Below, piece after piece: positions 17,758 through 26,113 of a DNA stretch of 64,000 nucleotides; within the stretch, counting starts at the first letter, position 1, and every line of letters begins with the position of its first letter. This DNA comes from Devosia sp. 67-54. Lineage in GTDB: Bacteria > Pseudomonadota > Alphaproteobacteria > Rhizobiales > Devosiaceae. Below the pieces are notes generated by a model. That model saw only the letters and a list, made by a program, of their open reading frames with translations. It was not told the DNA's origin and did not search any database. The DNA lies in NCBI RefSeq assembly GCF_001899075.1, contig NZ_MKVA01000008.1, forward strand, positions 124,001-188,000, in the 5' to 3' direction. The position numbers and the translations under genes are program-made.

Positions 17758-19338
17758 TTATTCCGCCATGGCGTGGGCGCGTTCGAGGGCGACCTCGTCC
17801 TGCGACTTCGGCTTGGCGTTGGCCGGCGGTTTCTTGGGGCCGCGCAGCAGCAGGATCAGCGGGATGGCGCTGAGGCTGAGCAGCATCATCAGCCAGAAAT
17901 CGTCGAGATAGCTCAGCATCGCCGCCTGCTGCGTGACGAGGCCGTTGATGATCGACACGATCTGCGGGTTGCCGGTGAGCAGGCTCGGCATCTGCGTGGC
18001 GACGGCCTGCGAGGTGGCGGTCAGCCGCTCGCCCAGCTCCTCGTGGTTGACCTGCATCATGTTGGAGAGCACGGCCGTGACGATGGAGATGCCGACGCCC
18101 TGCCCCATGTTGCGCACCAGGCTGAACATGGCGGTGCCGTCGGCGCGGAACTTCGGCGCCATGGTGGCGAACGCCATGGTCGAGAGCGGCACGAACACGA
18201 AGCCCATGCCGAAGCCCTGCAGCACGCCCGTCCACACCACCGGCCAGTAGTCCATCTGCAGGTCGAAGCCGGTCATGGCGTAGAGCGAGTAGACCATGAA
18301 GCTGGTGCCGAACAGCATCATGATGCGGGCATCGACCTTGCCGGTCAGCCGACCGACGATCATCATCGCCGCCATCGTGGCGAGGCCGCGCGGCGCCATC
18401 ATGATGCTGGAAAAGATCACCGGATAGCCCATCAGGTTCTGCAGCAGCGGCGGCAGCAGCGCCAGGCCCGAGAACAGCGTGATGCCGACCACGAACATGA
18501 ACACCGAGCCCAGCGTGAAGTTCATGTCCTTGAAGATGCGCAGGTCGATGAACGGCTGTTCCGCGGTGAACGAATGCACCAGGAACACCCACAGGCCGGC
18601 GACCACCAGGCCGAGCTCGAGCCAGGTTTCGGTGGCGCTGAACCAGCCATTGTCGGCGCCGCGGTCGAGCAGCATCTGCAGCGCCCCGACCGCCAGCGCC
18701 AGCATGGCGAAGCCGAAGAAGTCGAAGCGCCGGATCCTGATCTCATTCTTGGGCATGAAGGTGAGCAGCATGATCACGCAGACGACGCCGACCGGCAGGT
18801 TGATGAGGAACACCCAGCGCCAGTCGAAGCTCTCGGTCAGATAGCCGCCCAGCGTCGGCCCGATGATCGGGGCGACCATGATGCCCATGCCGTAGATGGC
18901 CATGGCCTGGCCAAAGCGCTCCTTGGGATTGATGTTGAGCATCACCGTCTGCGCCAGCGGCGCGATCATGGCGCCGCAGATGCCCTGCAGGATGCGGAAC
19001 AGCACCATTTCGGGCAGGCTAGTGGCGATGCCGCACAGCGCCGAGGCGACGGTGAAGCCGATCACCGACGCCACGAACAGCCGCTTCTGGCCGATGCGGT
19101 CGCTGACCCAGCCGGTGAGCGGCGTGGCGATGGCGGCGGCGACGATATAGGAGGTGAGGACCCAGGTGATCTCGTTCTGCGCCGCGCCGAGCGAGGCGGC
19201 CATATGCGGCAGCGCCACGTTGGCGATGGTGGTGTCGAGCACCTGCATGACGGTGCCGAGCATCAGGGCGAGCGTCAGCAGGCCCTTGTGCTTGACCACG
19301 ATGGTGGGCTGGGAGAGGTGCTGCGGTGCTTTGGCCAT
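17758..19338 (-). CDS. emrB: EmrB-type multidrug efflux MFS transporter (DHA2, 14 spans)
   Basis: A 526-residue inner-membrane proton-coupled drug exporter. The DHA2 features are present: 14 predicted spans, motif A-like loop GWVSDRIGQKRLF, motif C region MGIMVAPIIGPTLGGYL and an N-terminal ATIANVALPHMAASLG stretch. It pairs with the EmrA adaptor encoded immediately upstream to move hydrophobic compounds across both membranes. The ATG at 19338 removes a spurious six-residue extension. Regulation is by the MarR gene of the same operon. Confidence 0.93.
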   Translation of the reverse strand: MAKAPQHLSQPTIVVKHKGLLTLALMLGTVMQVLDTTIANVALPHMAASLGAAQNEITWVLTSYIVAAAIATPLTGWVSDRIGQKRLFVASVIGFTVASALCGIATSLPEMVLFRILQGICGAMIAPLAQTVMLNINPKERFGQAMAIYGMGIMVAPIIGPTLGGYLTESFDWRWVFLINLPVGVVCVIMLLTFMPKNEIRIRRFDFFGFAMLALAVGALQMLLDRGADNGWFSATETWLELGLVVAGLWVFLVHSFTAEQPFIDLRIFKDMNFTLGSVFMFVVGITLFSGLALLPPLLQNLMGYPVIFSSIMMAPRGLATMAAMMIVGRLTGKVDARIMMLFGTSFMVYSLYAMTGFDLQMDYWPVVWTGVLQGFGMGFVFVPLSTMAFATMAPKFRADGTAMFSLVRNMGQGVGISIVTAVLSNMMQVNHEELGERLTATSQAVATQMPSLLTGNPQIVSIINGLVTQQAAMLSYLDDFWLMMLLSLSAIPLILLLRGPKKPPANAKPKSQDEVALERAHAMAE

Positions 19339-19399
19339 CGATGGCCTCCGAAACAAAAAGGCGGCGGGCGCGGGAACCGGTGTCCCCGCGCCCCGCGGA

Positions 19400-20575
19400 T
19401 TACTTGCCGAGCAGCTTGTCGAGCGTCGAGTGGCCGGTATCGACCGTGACGTTGGCGCTCATGCCGGTCTTCAGCATGGCCACCTGCTGGCTGGGCGGGC
19501 ATTCGATGCGCACCGGCAGGCGCTGCACCACCTTGACCCAGTTGCCGGTGGCGTTCTGCGCCGGGATCAGCGAGAACTCCGAGCCGGTCGCCGCGCCGAT
19601 GCTGGCGACGCGGCAGTCGAGGTTGTCGCCATAGGCGTCGACCTTCACTTCCGCCGGCTGGCCGACCTTGATGTCGGCGAGCTGGGTTTCCTTGTAATTG
19701 GCCTCGATCCAGGTGCCGTTGGTTTCGACCAGCGTGGCGATGGTGGTGCCCGCGGCGACGAACTGGCCGGCATTGAGGCTCGAAACGTTGGCGACGATGC
19801 CGTCGGCCGGCGCCTTCACCGAGGTCTTGGCGAGGTTGCGCTCGGCGCTTTCGACCTGCGCCTGGGCGGCGAGCACCGCCGGATGCTGGTCGATGGCGAT
19901 GTCCGGATTGCCGGCCAGCGCCGCGGTGGAGGCCGCGACCTGCTGCTTGGCCTGGTCGACCGCCGCCTGCGCCTGCTGCAGCGCCAGCTTGACGTCGTCG
20001 AGCGTCGAGTCGGAATTGACCCCGGACTCGACCAGCGACTGCTTGCGGTCGAACGCCGCCTGCCGGATCACCAGCGTCTGCTGCGCGGCCTTGAGCTGCA
20101 CCTGCGCGGTGCCGTAGGCGACCTTGAGCTGCTCGACATTGACGCGCGCCGAAGCGAGCGCCGCATTGGCCTGGTCGAGGGCGATCTGGTAGGGCTGCGG
20201 ATCGATGGTGAAGAGCACCGTTCCAGCCTTGACCGGCTGGTTCTCGGTGACGTTGACCGTCGTGATGCGGCCGGCGATGTCGGCGCTGAGCGACACCTTG
20301 GCCTGCTGCACATAGGCGTTGTCGGTATCCTCGTAGCGGCCGCCGGTGAGCCAGAAATAGCCACCGCCGACGACCAGCACGAGCGGCACCGCGATCATCA
20401 GGATCAGGCGGCGCGAGCCGCCCTTCTTCTTGGGCGCAGCCTCGGGCGCGGCGGCCTGCGGCGGCGGTGCGGACTGCGGCGCGGGAGCCTCTGCCGTGGT
20501 CTGGCCCTTCTCGGCGCGGGGCATGTTCACGATCGTCGCTTCCCCGGCCTTGGGTTCGGTAACGCGGGCGTTCAT
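19400..20575 (-). CDS. emrA: EmrA-type membrane fusion (HlyD-family) adaptor
   Basis: A 391-residue periplasmic adaptor with a cytoplasmic N-terminus rich in Ala/Pro, one membrane span (RRLILMIAVPLVLVVGGGYFW), a lipoyl/barrel-sandwich half (ENQPVKAGTVLFTIDPQPYQ), a long coiled-coil hairpin rich in Ala/Gln, and the second barrel half (VKAPADGIVANVSSLNAGQ). It links EmrB to an outer-membrane channel. The start codon overlaps the MarR stop by one base. Confidence 0.93.
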   Translation of the reverse strand: MNARVTEPKAGEATIVNMPRAEKGQTTAEAPAPQSAPPPQAAAPEAAPKKKGGSRRLILMIAVPLVLVVGGGYFWLTGGRYEDTDNAYVQQAKVSLSADIAGRITTVNVTENQPVKAGTVLFTIDPQPYQIALDQANAALASARVNVEQLKVAYGTAQVQLKAAQQTLVIRQAAFDRKQSLVESGVNSDSTLDDVKLALQQAQAAVDQAKQQVAASTAALAGNPDIAIDQHPAVLAAQAQVESAERNLAKTSVKAPADGIVANVSSLNAGQFVAAGTTIATLVETNGTWIEANYKETQLADIKVGQPAEVKVDAYGDNLDCRVASIGAATGSEFSLIPAQNATGNWVKVVQRLPVRIECPPSQQVAMLKTGMSANVTVDTGHSTLDKLLGK

Positions 20576-21051
20576 CAGACGGCTTCCTTCTCTTCGGCAG
20601 TCATATTGTTCAGATTGTTGCGGATGCAGATGAGGCCGGCGGCGATCTCGGCGCGCTGCGCCTCGTCCAGCCCGGCCAGGGCATTCTCGTAGAGCTCGCG
20701 TCCGACATGGCGGGCGGTCCTGACCAGCGCCCCGCCCTCTTCGCTCAGCCGCGCGAGCTTGGCACGGCTGTCGTTAGGATCGGGATAACGCTCGACCAGG
20801 CCACGCTTTTCCAGCCGGTCGAGGATGCCGCTCAGCGTCATCGGGTCGGTGTCGATGCAGCCGGCCAGCGACACCTGCGAGATGCCCTCGTTCTTGTGGA
20901 TCTCGACCAGCGCGCGCCATTGCGGCAGCGTCACGCCGTGGATCCGCGCTTCGTCCTCGAAGCGCCGGCGGAACAGCCGCGCCACTTCGTGAACGAGGAA
21001 GCCGATGGACTTCTCCTTCTCGAAATGCGGATTGCTGAACTCCTGCTTCAT
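20575..21051 (-). CDS. MarR-family repressor of the emrAB operon
   Basis: A 158-residue MarR protein with the winged helix LPQWRALVEIHKNEGISQVSL and wing PNDSRAKLARLSEEG. It is first in an operon with emrA and emrB and should repress them until a hydrophobic ligand binds. A pair of direct repeats just upstream of its start is the likely operator. Confidence 0.9.
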   Translation of the reverse strand: MKQEFSNPHFEKEKSIGFLVHEVARLFRRRFEDEARIHGVTLPQWRALVEIHKNEGISQVSLAGCIDTDPMTLSGILDRLEKRGLVERYPDPNDSRAKLARLSEEGGALVRTARHVGRELYENALAGLDEAQRAEIAAGLICIRNNLNNMTAEEKEAV

Positions 21052-21069
21052 CTTTTCCTACGTGTACTT

Positions 21070-21093
21070 ATGGTAAGCGCACATATGATAAGC
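21070..21093. promoter_or_regulatory. Putative MarR operator (direct repeats)
   Basis: ATGGTAAGC (21070-21078) and ATGATAAGC (21085-21093) are 9-mers repeated at a 15-bp period, 19 bp upstream of the marR start; CTTAtggTAAG at the left copy is also an inverted repeat. This AT-rich island in GC-rich DNA fits an autoregulated MarR promoter. Confidence 0.5.
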
Positions 21094-21253
21094 ATGCGTA
21101 GAAAGTCAATTGCGCCGGGAACACAGCTGCCGCGACAATTCTGCATGGGTTAACCGGCGGCTAAGACCGGCCGGTTTCACATCGCCGTGCTACCCGCTTC
21201 GCGCGGCTCGGGCGGCGGCATAGGATGAGCGCCGCGTGTTTGAGGATGCCTCG

Positions 21254-21898
21254 ATGCTCCGCCTGCTCGGACTGATCGCCGCGCTGCTCGCCTGCTACGC
21301 CGCCGTTCCGGCGGAGGCCATGCAGTTCTCCCTGCTCAACGACGGCAGCGGCGGCCGCATCGTGTCGGCGCGCGGCGTCATCGGCCCCGGCGATGCCGGC
21401 CGGCTGGCCCGCGCCCTCAGCCGCGCCAGCATCGACCGCCACGGCACCCGCGCGCTGTGGCTCGACAGCCCCGGCGGCAGCGTCGTCGACGCCATGGAGA
21501 TGGCCGACGTGATCGGCGCGCTCGGCGTCACCACCGTGGTGCGCGGCAAGGCGATGTGCGCCTCGGCCTGCGCCAGCGTGGTGTTCGTCGCCGGCAAATA
21601 TCGCCGCATCGACAAGGGCGGCCAGTTGCTGATCCATTCCTGCTTCGATGCCCGCAACGGCGAGAAGATGGACGAGTGCGACCTCGCCATCTCGCAGCGC
21701 GCCGCGGCCAATGGCCTCTCCGGCCGCGCCATGATGGCCTTCCAGGAGGTGGCGCCGGGACCGCGCTATGGCGTGCTGTTCAACGCCGCGGACGCCGCCT
21801 GTTTCGGCCTCACCCGGGCGCCCGGCAAGGCCGAGTTGGGCGACAACGCCCCCTGCGTCCGGCAGGTGCTGCACGCCGCGCGCAAGAAAAAGCAGTAG
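21254..21898 (+). CDS. Exported ClpP/crotonase-like protein (COG3904 type)
   Basis: A 214-residue protein with a signal peptide ending near AVPAEAMQ. The core shows the family pattern: WLDSPGGSVVDAMEMADVIG (oxyanion loop plus helix), then CASACASVVFVAGKYR (Cys/Ser-Ala-Cys where the ClpP nucleophile would lie). COG3904 proteins are predicted periplasmic serine-protease relatives without established substrate. Six cysteines in the mature part suggest disulphides. It converges with the lysine-aminomutase-like gene, ending one base before its stop. Confidence 0.75.
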   Translation: MLRLLGLIAALLACYAAVPAEAMQFSLLNDGSGGRIVSARGVIGPGDAGRLARALSRASIDRHGTRALWLDSPGGSVVDAMEMADVIGALGVTTVVRGKAMCASACASVVFVAGKYRRIDKGGQLLIHSCFDARNGEKMDECDLAISQRAAANGLSGRAMMAFQEVAPGPRYGVLFNAADAACFGLTRAPGKAELGDNAPCVRQVLHAARKKKQ

Positions 21899-22972
21899 CT
21901 ACGGCGCTTCCGGAAAGGCGTGCGCCACCCCGTTGGGGTCGGTGACGCGGTAGCCGCCGGGCACGGCCTCGACATGGTTCGGGCCGATCGGCACCTTGCC
22001 GTGGCCGCCCGGGATATCGAGCATGTAGGTCGGCTGGCAGAGGCCGGAGACGCGGCCGCGCAACTGCCGCATGATCTCCTGCCCGCGCGCCATCGAGACC
22101 CGGAAATGCGAGGTGCCGGGCGCCCGGTCGAGATGGTGCAGATAGTACGGCTTGACGTTGTGGGCGACGAGCGCGCGGAACAGCCCGGCCAGCACCGCCG
22201 CGTCGTCGTTGATGCCCCTGAGCAGCACGGTCTGGCTGAGCAGCGTGATGCCGCTGCGCGTCATGGCGTGGAGCGCCGCGATCGCTTCGGGCGTCAGCTC
22301 GTCGCGATGGTTGACGTGCACCGCGACATAGCGCGCGGCGCGCCCCGCGAGCGCCTCGAGCATGGCGCCGTCGATGGCGGCCGGCAGCACCACGGGCACG
22401 CGGCTGTGGAAGCGCACCACCTCGACATGCGGCATGGCGTCGATCTCGGCGAGCACCGCCTTGAGCTTTTTCGGCGGCAGATGGAGCGGGTCGCCACCGC
22501 TGAACACCACCTCCCAGATTTCGGGATGGCTGCGGATGTAGTCGAGCGCGGTCTCGACATCGTCCTTGCCCAGCGCCTCGCCGCCGGGCCCGACCTGCTC
22601 GCGGCGAAAGCAGAAGCGGCAATAGACCGGGCAGGCATGGGTGAGCTTCAGCAGGACGCGATCGGGGTAGCGGTGCACGATGCCGCGCACCGGCGAATGC
22701 GCGGCATCGCCGATCGGATCGACGATCTCGTCGGGCAGCGACACCGCTTCGGCGATCGTGGGCAGGTATTGCCGGGCCACCGGCCCGTCGGGGTCGGCGG
22801 CGATCAGCGCGGCCACCGGCTCGGTGACCGCCACGGCATAGCGCTCGGTGACGCGCTCGAGTTCGGGATCGGCATCGGCGCCGGCGAGGCCGCGCTGCTG
22901 CAGGCCCCTAAGCCCGCGGATCGAGCGGCGCGACGAAATCGGCGATACGGTGCCCATCGGCGCGCTGGCCAT
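21899..22972 (-). CDS. Lysine-2,3-aminomutase-like radical SAM enzyme (EpmB/KamA type)
   Basis: A 357-residue radical SAM enzyme with the cluster motif CPVYCRFCFRRE (CxxxCxxC), the SAM-binding GGDPLH segment and PLP-site features (KPYYLHHLDRAPGTSHF). Size matches EpmB, which makes beta-lysine for elongation factor P, rather than the larger catabolic KamA; no efp or epmA gene is in the window. Before island insertion it lay about 30 bp downstream of the tRNA-Val(CAC) gene; now only the displaced tRNA 3' end precedes it, so its native promoter may have been separated. Confidence 0.85.
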   Translation of the reverse strand: MASAPMGTVSPISSRRSIRGLRGLQQRGLAGADADPELERVTERYAVAVTEPVAALIAADPDGPVARQYLPTIAEAVSLPDEIVDPIGDAAHSPVRGIVHRYPDRVLLKLTHACPVYCRFCFRREQVGPGGEALGKDDVETALDYIRSHPEIWEVVFSGGDPLHLPPKKLKAVLAEIDAMPHVEVVRFHSRVPVVLPAAIDGAMLEALAGRAARYVAVHVNHRDELTPEAIAALHAMTRSGITLLSQTVLLRGINDDAAVLAGLFRALVAHNVKPYYLHHLDRAPGTSHFRVSMARGQEIMRQLRGRVSGLCQPTYMLDIPGGHGKVPIGPNHVEAVPGGYRVTDPNGVAHAFPEAP

Positions 22973-22995
22973 GGCGGACGGATCCGGTGCTTCTC

Positions 22996-23051
22996 GAAAG
23001 GATGGTGGGTGCGACAGGGATTGAACCTGTGACCCCCGCCGTGTGAAGGCG
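22996..23051. repeat. Left attachment site of the island (attL), 56-bp direct repeat
   Basis: Identical over 56 bp to 63574-63629. From 23003 it is the 3' 49 nt of tRNA-Val(CAC), from anticodon stem through CCA, on the minus strand; the first seven bases are shared flank. The tRNA 5' half is missing here, which marks this as the displaced original 3' end and the distal boundary of the element. Confidence 0.95.
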
Positions 23052-23249
23052 TGGGTCGTTCGCCAAAGGGGCTGTTTTCAGATGGTTGTCAACCTAGCCA
23101 GGCCCAAACTGATTGGTCTAACCCTGCCCAAGATGGCTAAGTCGGTTCGATTGAACCAAAGAGCACCGCCATCAACAGCGCAACCGCCGTCGGCCGGAGG
23201 TGGCCATGTGCCGGAAAGGATGTACCTTATGGTTGGCCGTCGGGCACAA

Positions 23250-23291
23250 TAAGCTTGGGAAGCTTCTGCTCTACCATTGAGCTACACCCGC
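23250..23291 (-). pseudogene. 5' fragment of a tRNA-Gly(CCC) gene
   Basis: On the minus strand the 42 nt starting GCGGGTGTAGCTCAATGG give the acceptor 5' strand, the D arm and the whole anticodon arm with loop TTCCCAA (anticodon CCC). The T arm and 3' acceptor strand are absent; what follows is unrelated. It is a relic, not a working tRNA, and lies 200 bp inside the left end of the island. Confidence 0.75.
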
Positions 23292-23515
23292 AACGGTTTG
23301 CTTCTTACTGGAGATGGCGCACGGAGCAACTGCATCGGAGCGGATATCCAAATTTGGTCGTTGGATTTTGACACCTCGTGGATCGGAAGCATCCACTGAA
23401 CGACCTTCCCTTTGATGCGAGATTCCACCTGAACTTTCTGGACGTCGGTCATGTCGCTGAACGGGACGAACGCACGAGCTATCTCCCCATGAGGAGACAG
23501 GCCATCGGGAACTAC
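23282..23515 (-). pseudogene. Remnant of an unrecognised gene running into the tRNA-Gly fragment
   Basis: A 77-codon open stretch with good coding character (FVPFSDMTDVQKVQVESRI, then KGKVVQWMLPIHEV) but no start codon at its upstream end; its TAG stop falls inside the tRNA-Gly fragment. This suggests a truncated gene joined to tRNA sequence by recombination. I do not recognise the family. Confidence 0.4.
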
Positions 23516-23616
23516 CTAGGCTAGCATAGTTCTGCTCGATATGGCCACGGCTCCGACCCGAATGAGGTTGAACCACGGCAAATCGGTCCGATGCGGCAAC
23601 AATGGGGCCACTTCAC

Positions 23617-23628
23617 TACAGATCTGTA
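23617..23628. promoter_or_regulatory. Shared palindromic box 1
   Basis: TACAGATCTGTA, a perfect 12-bp palindrome, 85 bp upstream of the PepSY protein ATG. The identical 12-mer recurs at 33980-33991. Confidence 0.65.
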
Positions 23629-23713
23629 TGCGCACTGACAGTCTGCTGCGAGATCGGAGACGTAGCTCTTGCGCAACCGGGCACTCCCGCCTGGTGCGTA
23701 AGGAGAAATATCG

Positions 23714-24103
23714 ATGCGTATCAAACTCGCCGCCGTCCTGGCGTTCCTGTTGGCCGCGGCTGCAAGCTCGGCGTCGTTCGCCGTCACCTCGAGCAGCGCC
23801 GAGTCGTCGGCCTTGTCGGGCGCGACTGTCTCGGTGGCAGAGGCCGTGGCCGCAGTTGAAGCCAATGGCCAAGGCAAGGTCGTCGAGTTGGCCCTCGCCG
23901 GATCGGCGTCTGCACCAGTGTACAACGTCACCGTTCAGATGCCCGATGGTACGGAGAGCAATTTCACCGTCGATGCGAGGACCGGCAAGGTGGCGGCCAG
24001 CACGGACGTTGCCGACAATCAGGGAAATGCCGCCGATCCGGTGGAGCCCGAAGACGGCAACGGGGACGACAGCGCCGAAAGCGGTGAGAGCGGTTCAAAC
24101 TAA
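23714..24103 (+). CDS. Exported PepSY-domain protein
   Basis: A 129-residue protein with a signal peptide (hydrophobic run ending near SASFA) and a single PepSY-like module (VSVAEAVAAVEANGQGKVVELALAG, then YNVTVQMPDG and FTVDARTGKVAAS). The tail is acidic. AGGAG lies 8 nt before the ATG. Small PepSY proteins often accompany QseBC/PmrAB-type two-component systems, and two such systems follow here. It may tune sensor or protease activity in the periplasm; that is inference. The palindromic box upstream implies it belongs to the island regulon. Confidence 0.75.
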   Translation: MRIKLAAVLAFLLAAAASSASFAVTSSSAESSALSGATVSVAEAVAAVEANGQGKVVELALAGSASAPVYNVTVQMPDGTESNFTVDARTGKVAASTDVADNQGNAADPVEPEDGNGDDSAESGESGSN

Positions 24104-24108
24104 GCGAA

Positions 24109-24139
24109 AGGCCCGGAGACCCCACGGTTTTTCGGGCCT
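24109..24139 (+). terminator. Possible terminator after the PepSY gene
   Basis: AGGCCCG and CGGGCCT form a 7-bp stem around a long loop that includes TTTTT. It is followed immediately by the second palindromic box. The long loop makes this uncertain. Confidence 0.35.
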
Positions 24140-24142
24140 CTC

Positions 24143-24156
24143 TTACAGAACTGTAA
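24143..24156. promoter_or_regulatory. Shared palindromic box 2
   Basis: TTACAG-AA-CTGTAA, perfect half-sites with a 2-nt spacer, 86 bp upstream of the ATG at 24243, which opens the run of six genes to 29559. Confidence 0.65.
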
Positions 24157-24242
24157 TCCGGCTGCCAGTCGGTTGTGAGGTGGCCATCCTAACCCCGAAC
24201 TGCGCCTGTCGCGGACAGACGCCCAACCCTTCGGATTCCCAC

Positions 24243-24632
24243 ATGAAGCAAGTCTTCCTCGCGATCGTGCTGATCGCGGTTCCGGTCGCGATGTTCAGCG
24301 GCTACGAGCTCTACACCGCCAACACCGCCGTCGCTGCTGAACGCGGCCTGGGCGACCTTTCGAACTTCAAGGCGATCATCGCTGATGTCCAGGCGCTCGT
24401 GGACAAGGGTGACATCGCTGGCGGGGCCAGGCGTATCACCGATTATGAGACCGCTTGGGACGGTGCCGAGACGGCGATCCGCCCGCTCAACCAGACGCAG
24501 TGGGGCAACATCGACTCCGCCAACGACGCGGCCTTCAGCGCCATCCGCAAGAGCAAGCCCGATCCGGCCGCCGTCAAGGATGCGCTCGCGACGCTGATGG
24601 CGACGCTCAATGATCCCAGCAAGGCCCCGTGA
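24243..24632 (+). CDS. Small exported protein of unknown function
   Basis: A 129-residue protein. The N-terminus is a signal peptide or anchor (MKQVFLAIVLIAVPVAMFSGY), and the rest is a helical domain (RGLGDLSNFKAIIADVQALV ... ARRITDYETAWDGAETAIRP). The ATG was chosen over an upstream frame because it gives the signal peptide and follows the palindromic box. It is 9 bp before the COG4705-type gene, so the two are likely a functional pair. No family function recognised. Confidence 0.7.
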   Translation: MKQVFLAIVLIAVPVAMFSGYELYTANTAVAAERGLGDLSNFKAIIADVQALVDKGDIAGGARRITDYETAWDGAETAIRPLNQTQWGNIDSANDAAFSAIRKSKPDPAAVKDALATLMATLNDPSKAP

Positions 24633-24641
24633 GGACAAACC

Positions 24642-25427
24642 ATGACCGCAACCACCTTTCCCGGCCAGTCCGCCTATAATCGCGTTCCACGCGTGACACC
24701 TGACTTCTGGCTCATCAAGCTCATGGCCGTGACCATGGGCGAAACCGCTGCCGACTATCTCAGCGTGCAGCTCGGTCTCGGCCTGACCACTACCTCCCTA
24801 TTGATGGCGGCGGTGCTGATCGCTGCACTCGTCTGGCAGTTCTGGCAGAAGCGCTACGTGCCGGCGCCGTATTGGCTGGCCGTCGTTCTGATCAGCATCG
24901 TCGGTACGCTGATCACCGATAATCTGGTCGACAATTTTGGCGTACCGCTCATCGTGACCACGATTACCTTCTCGATCCTACTTGCGATCACCTTCGTTGT
25001 CTGGTGGCGGATCGAGGGAACGCTCTCGATCCACACGGTCATCACGACACGCCGGGAGGCATTCTACTGGCTCGCAATCCTGTTCACTTTTGCACTCGGC
25101 ACAGCCGCCGGCGACCTGGTCGCGGAGCAGTTCTCGCTTGGCTATCTTGCCACCGGGATATTGTTCGGCATGATCATCGCATCGCTGGCGATCGGATATT
25201 TCTTCCTGAAGCTCGATCCAATCCTGGGCTTCTGGCTGGTCTACATCCTGACTCGCCCGCTTGGGGCTTCGTTCGGCGATCTTCTGTCGCAACCACGGCA
25301 GTACGGTGGGTTGGGCCTCGGAACGATCGTGACCAGCGCGATGTTCTTGCTGATCATCGTGTGTACAGTGGTCTATATGTCGATCCGTAACCGGGACGGC
25401 GAAGAAGTTCTCGAGGCGGCGCGATAA
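24642..25427 (+). CDS. COG4705-type integral membrane protein, copy 1
   Basis: A 261-residue inner-membrane protein made of four related units. Each has an aromatic-Trp pair, then Gly, then Asp at fixed spacing: W23/G33/D38, W78/G88/D93, W143/G153/D158 and W198/G208/D213 (pattern [FY]W-x9-G-x4-D). The function of the COG4705 group is not established. A second copy of equal length lies at 40635-41420. It is embedded between a small exported protein and a response regulator, suggesting an envelope role under that system. Confidence 0.8.
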   Translation: MTATTFPGQSAYNRVPRVTPDFWLIKLMAVTMGETAADYLSVQLGLGLTTTSLLMAAVLIAALVWQFWQKRYVPAPYWLAVVLISIVGTLITDNLVDNFGVPLIVTTITFSILLAITFVVWWRIEGTLSIHTVITTRREAFYWLAILFTFALGTAAGDLVAEQFSLGYLATGILFGMIIASLAIGYFFLKLDPILGFWLVYILTRPLGASFGDLLSQPRQYGGLGLGTIVTSAMFLLIIVCTVVYMSIRNRDGEEVLEAAR

Positions 25428-25441
25428 CGCGTAGGTCATCA

Positions 25442-26113
25442 ATGCGCATCATGGTGGTCGAGGACGACCAGAGAACGGCGGAATATGTACGCAACGGACT
25501 GACGGAGGCCGGTCACGTCGTCGACAGCTTGACGGACGGCCGGGATGCCCTGACGCACGGCAGCCGGATGAAGTTCGACGTGATCGTGGTCGATCGAATG
25601 CTCCCGGGCCTCGATGGTCTGTCTCTGGTGAAGGCGCTTCGTGCGACGGGGGTCTCGACCCCCGTTATCTTTTTGACTGCGGTGAATGGCGTTGACGATC
25701 GAGTGGAAGGCCTCGAATCCGGCGGTGACGATTACCTGGTCAAGCCCTTCGCGTTCTCCGAGTTGCTGGCCCGGGTCAACGCGCTGGCGCGACGCCCACC
25801 GCAACAGGTGGAAAAGACGACACTGCAGATCGGTGCTCTCGAACTCGACCTCGTTCGCCGCACCTGCCGGCGCGAGGGTAAGCCGATCGATCTCTTGCCG
25901 CGCGAATACGCGCTGCTCGAATATCTGATGCGCAACGAGGGCCGGGTGGTGACCCGTACCATGCTTCTGGAACGCGTTTGGGACTTCCATTTCGACCCGC
26001 AGACCAGCGTCGTCGAAACCCATATCAGTCGGTTGCGGGCCAAGATCGACCGACCGTACGGGCAGCAACTACTGCACACCGTCCGCAATACGGGCTACGT
26101 GATGCATGACTAG
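25442..26113 (+). CDS. OmpR-family response regulator 1
   Basis: A 223-residue regulator: receiver with acidic pair VVEDDQ, phospho-acceptor Asp51 in VVDRMLPGLDG and Lys in YLVKPFAF, then a winged-helix output domain (LLPREYALLEYLMRNEGRVV ... VETHISRLRAKI). This is the CusR/QseB-like branch. The downstream kinase gene starts inside its last codons (8-bp overlap), so the pair is coupled. OmpR-family proteins bind direct repeats spaced about 11 bp, which fits the TGTAAG sites in this island. Confidence 0.92.
   Translation: MRIMVVEDDQRTAEYVRNGLTEAGHVVDSLTDGRDALTHGSRMKFDVIVVDRMLPGLDGLSLVKALRATGVSTPVIFLTAVNGVDDRVEGLESGGDDYLVKPFAFSELLARVNALARRPPQQVEKTTLQIGALELDLVRRTCRREGKPIDLLPREYALLEYLMRNEGRVVTRTMLLERVWDFHFDPQTSVVETHISRLRAKIDRPYGQQLLHTVRNTGYVMHD

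Noticed and set aside
23211-23222. Second copy of the CCGGAAAGGATG flank of attR
   Set aside because: Twelve bases match but the tRNA part is absent; too short to claim a second attachment site.
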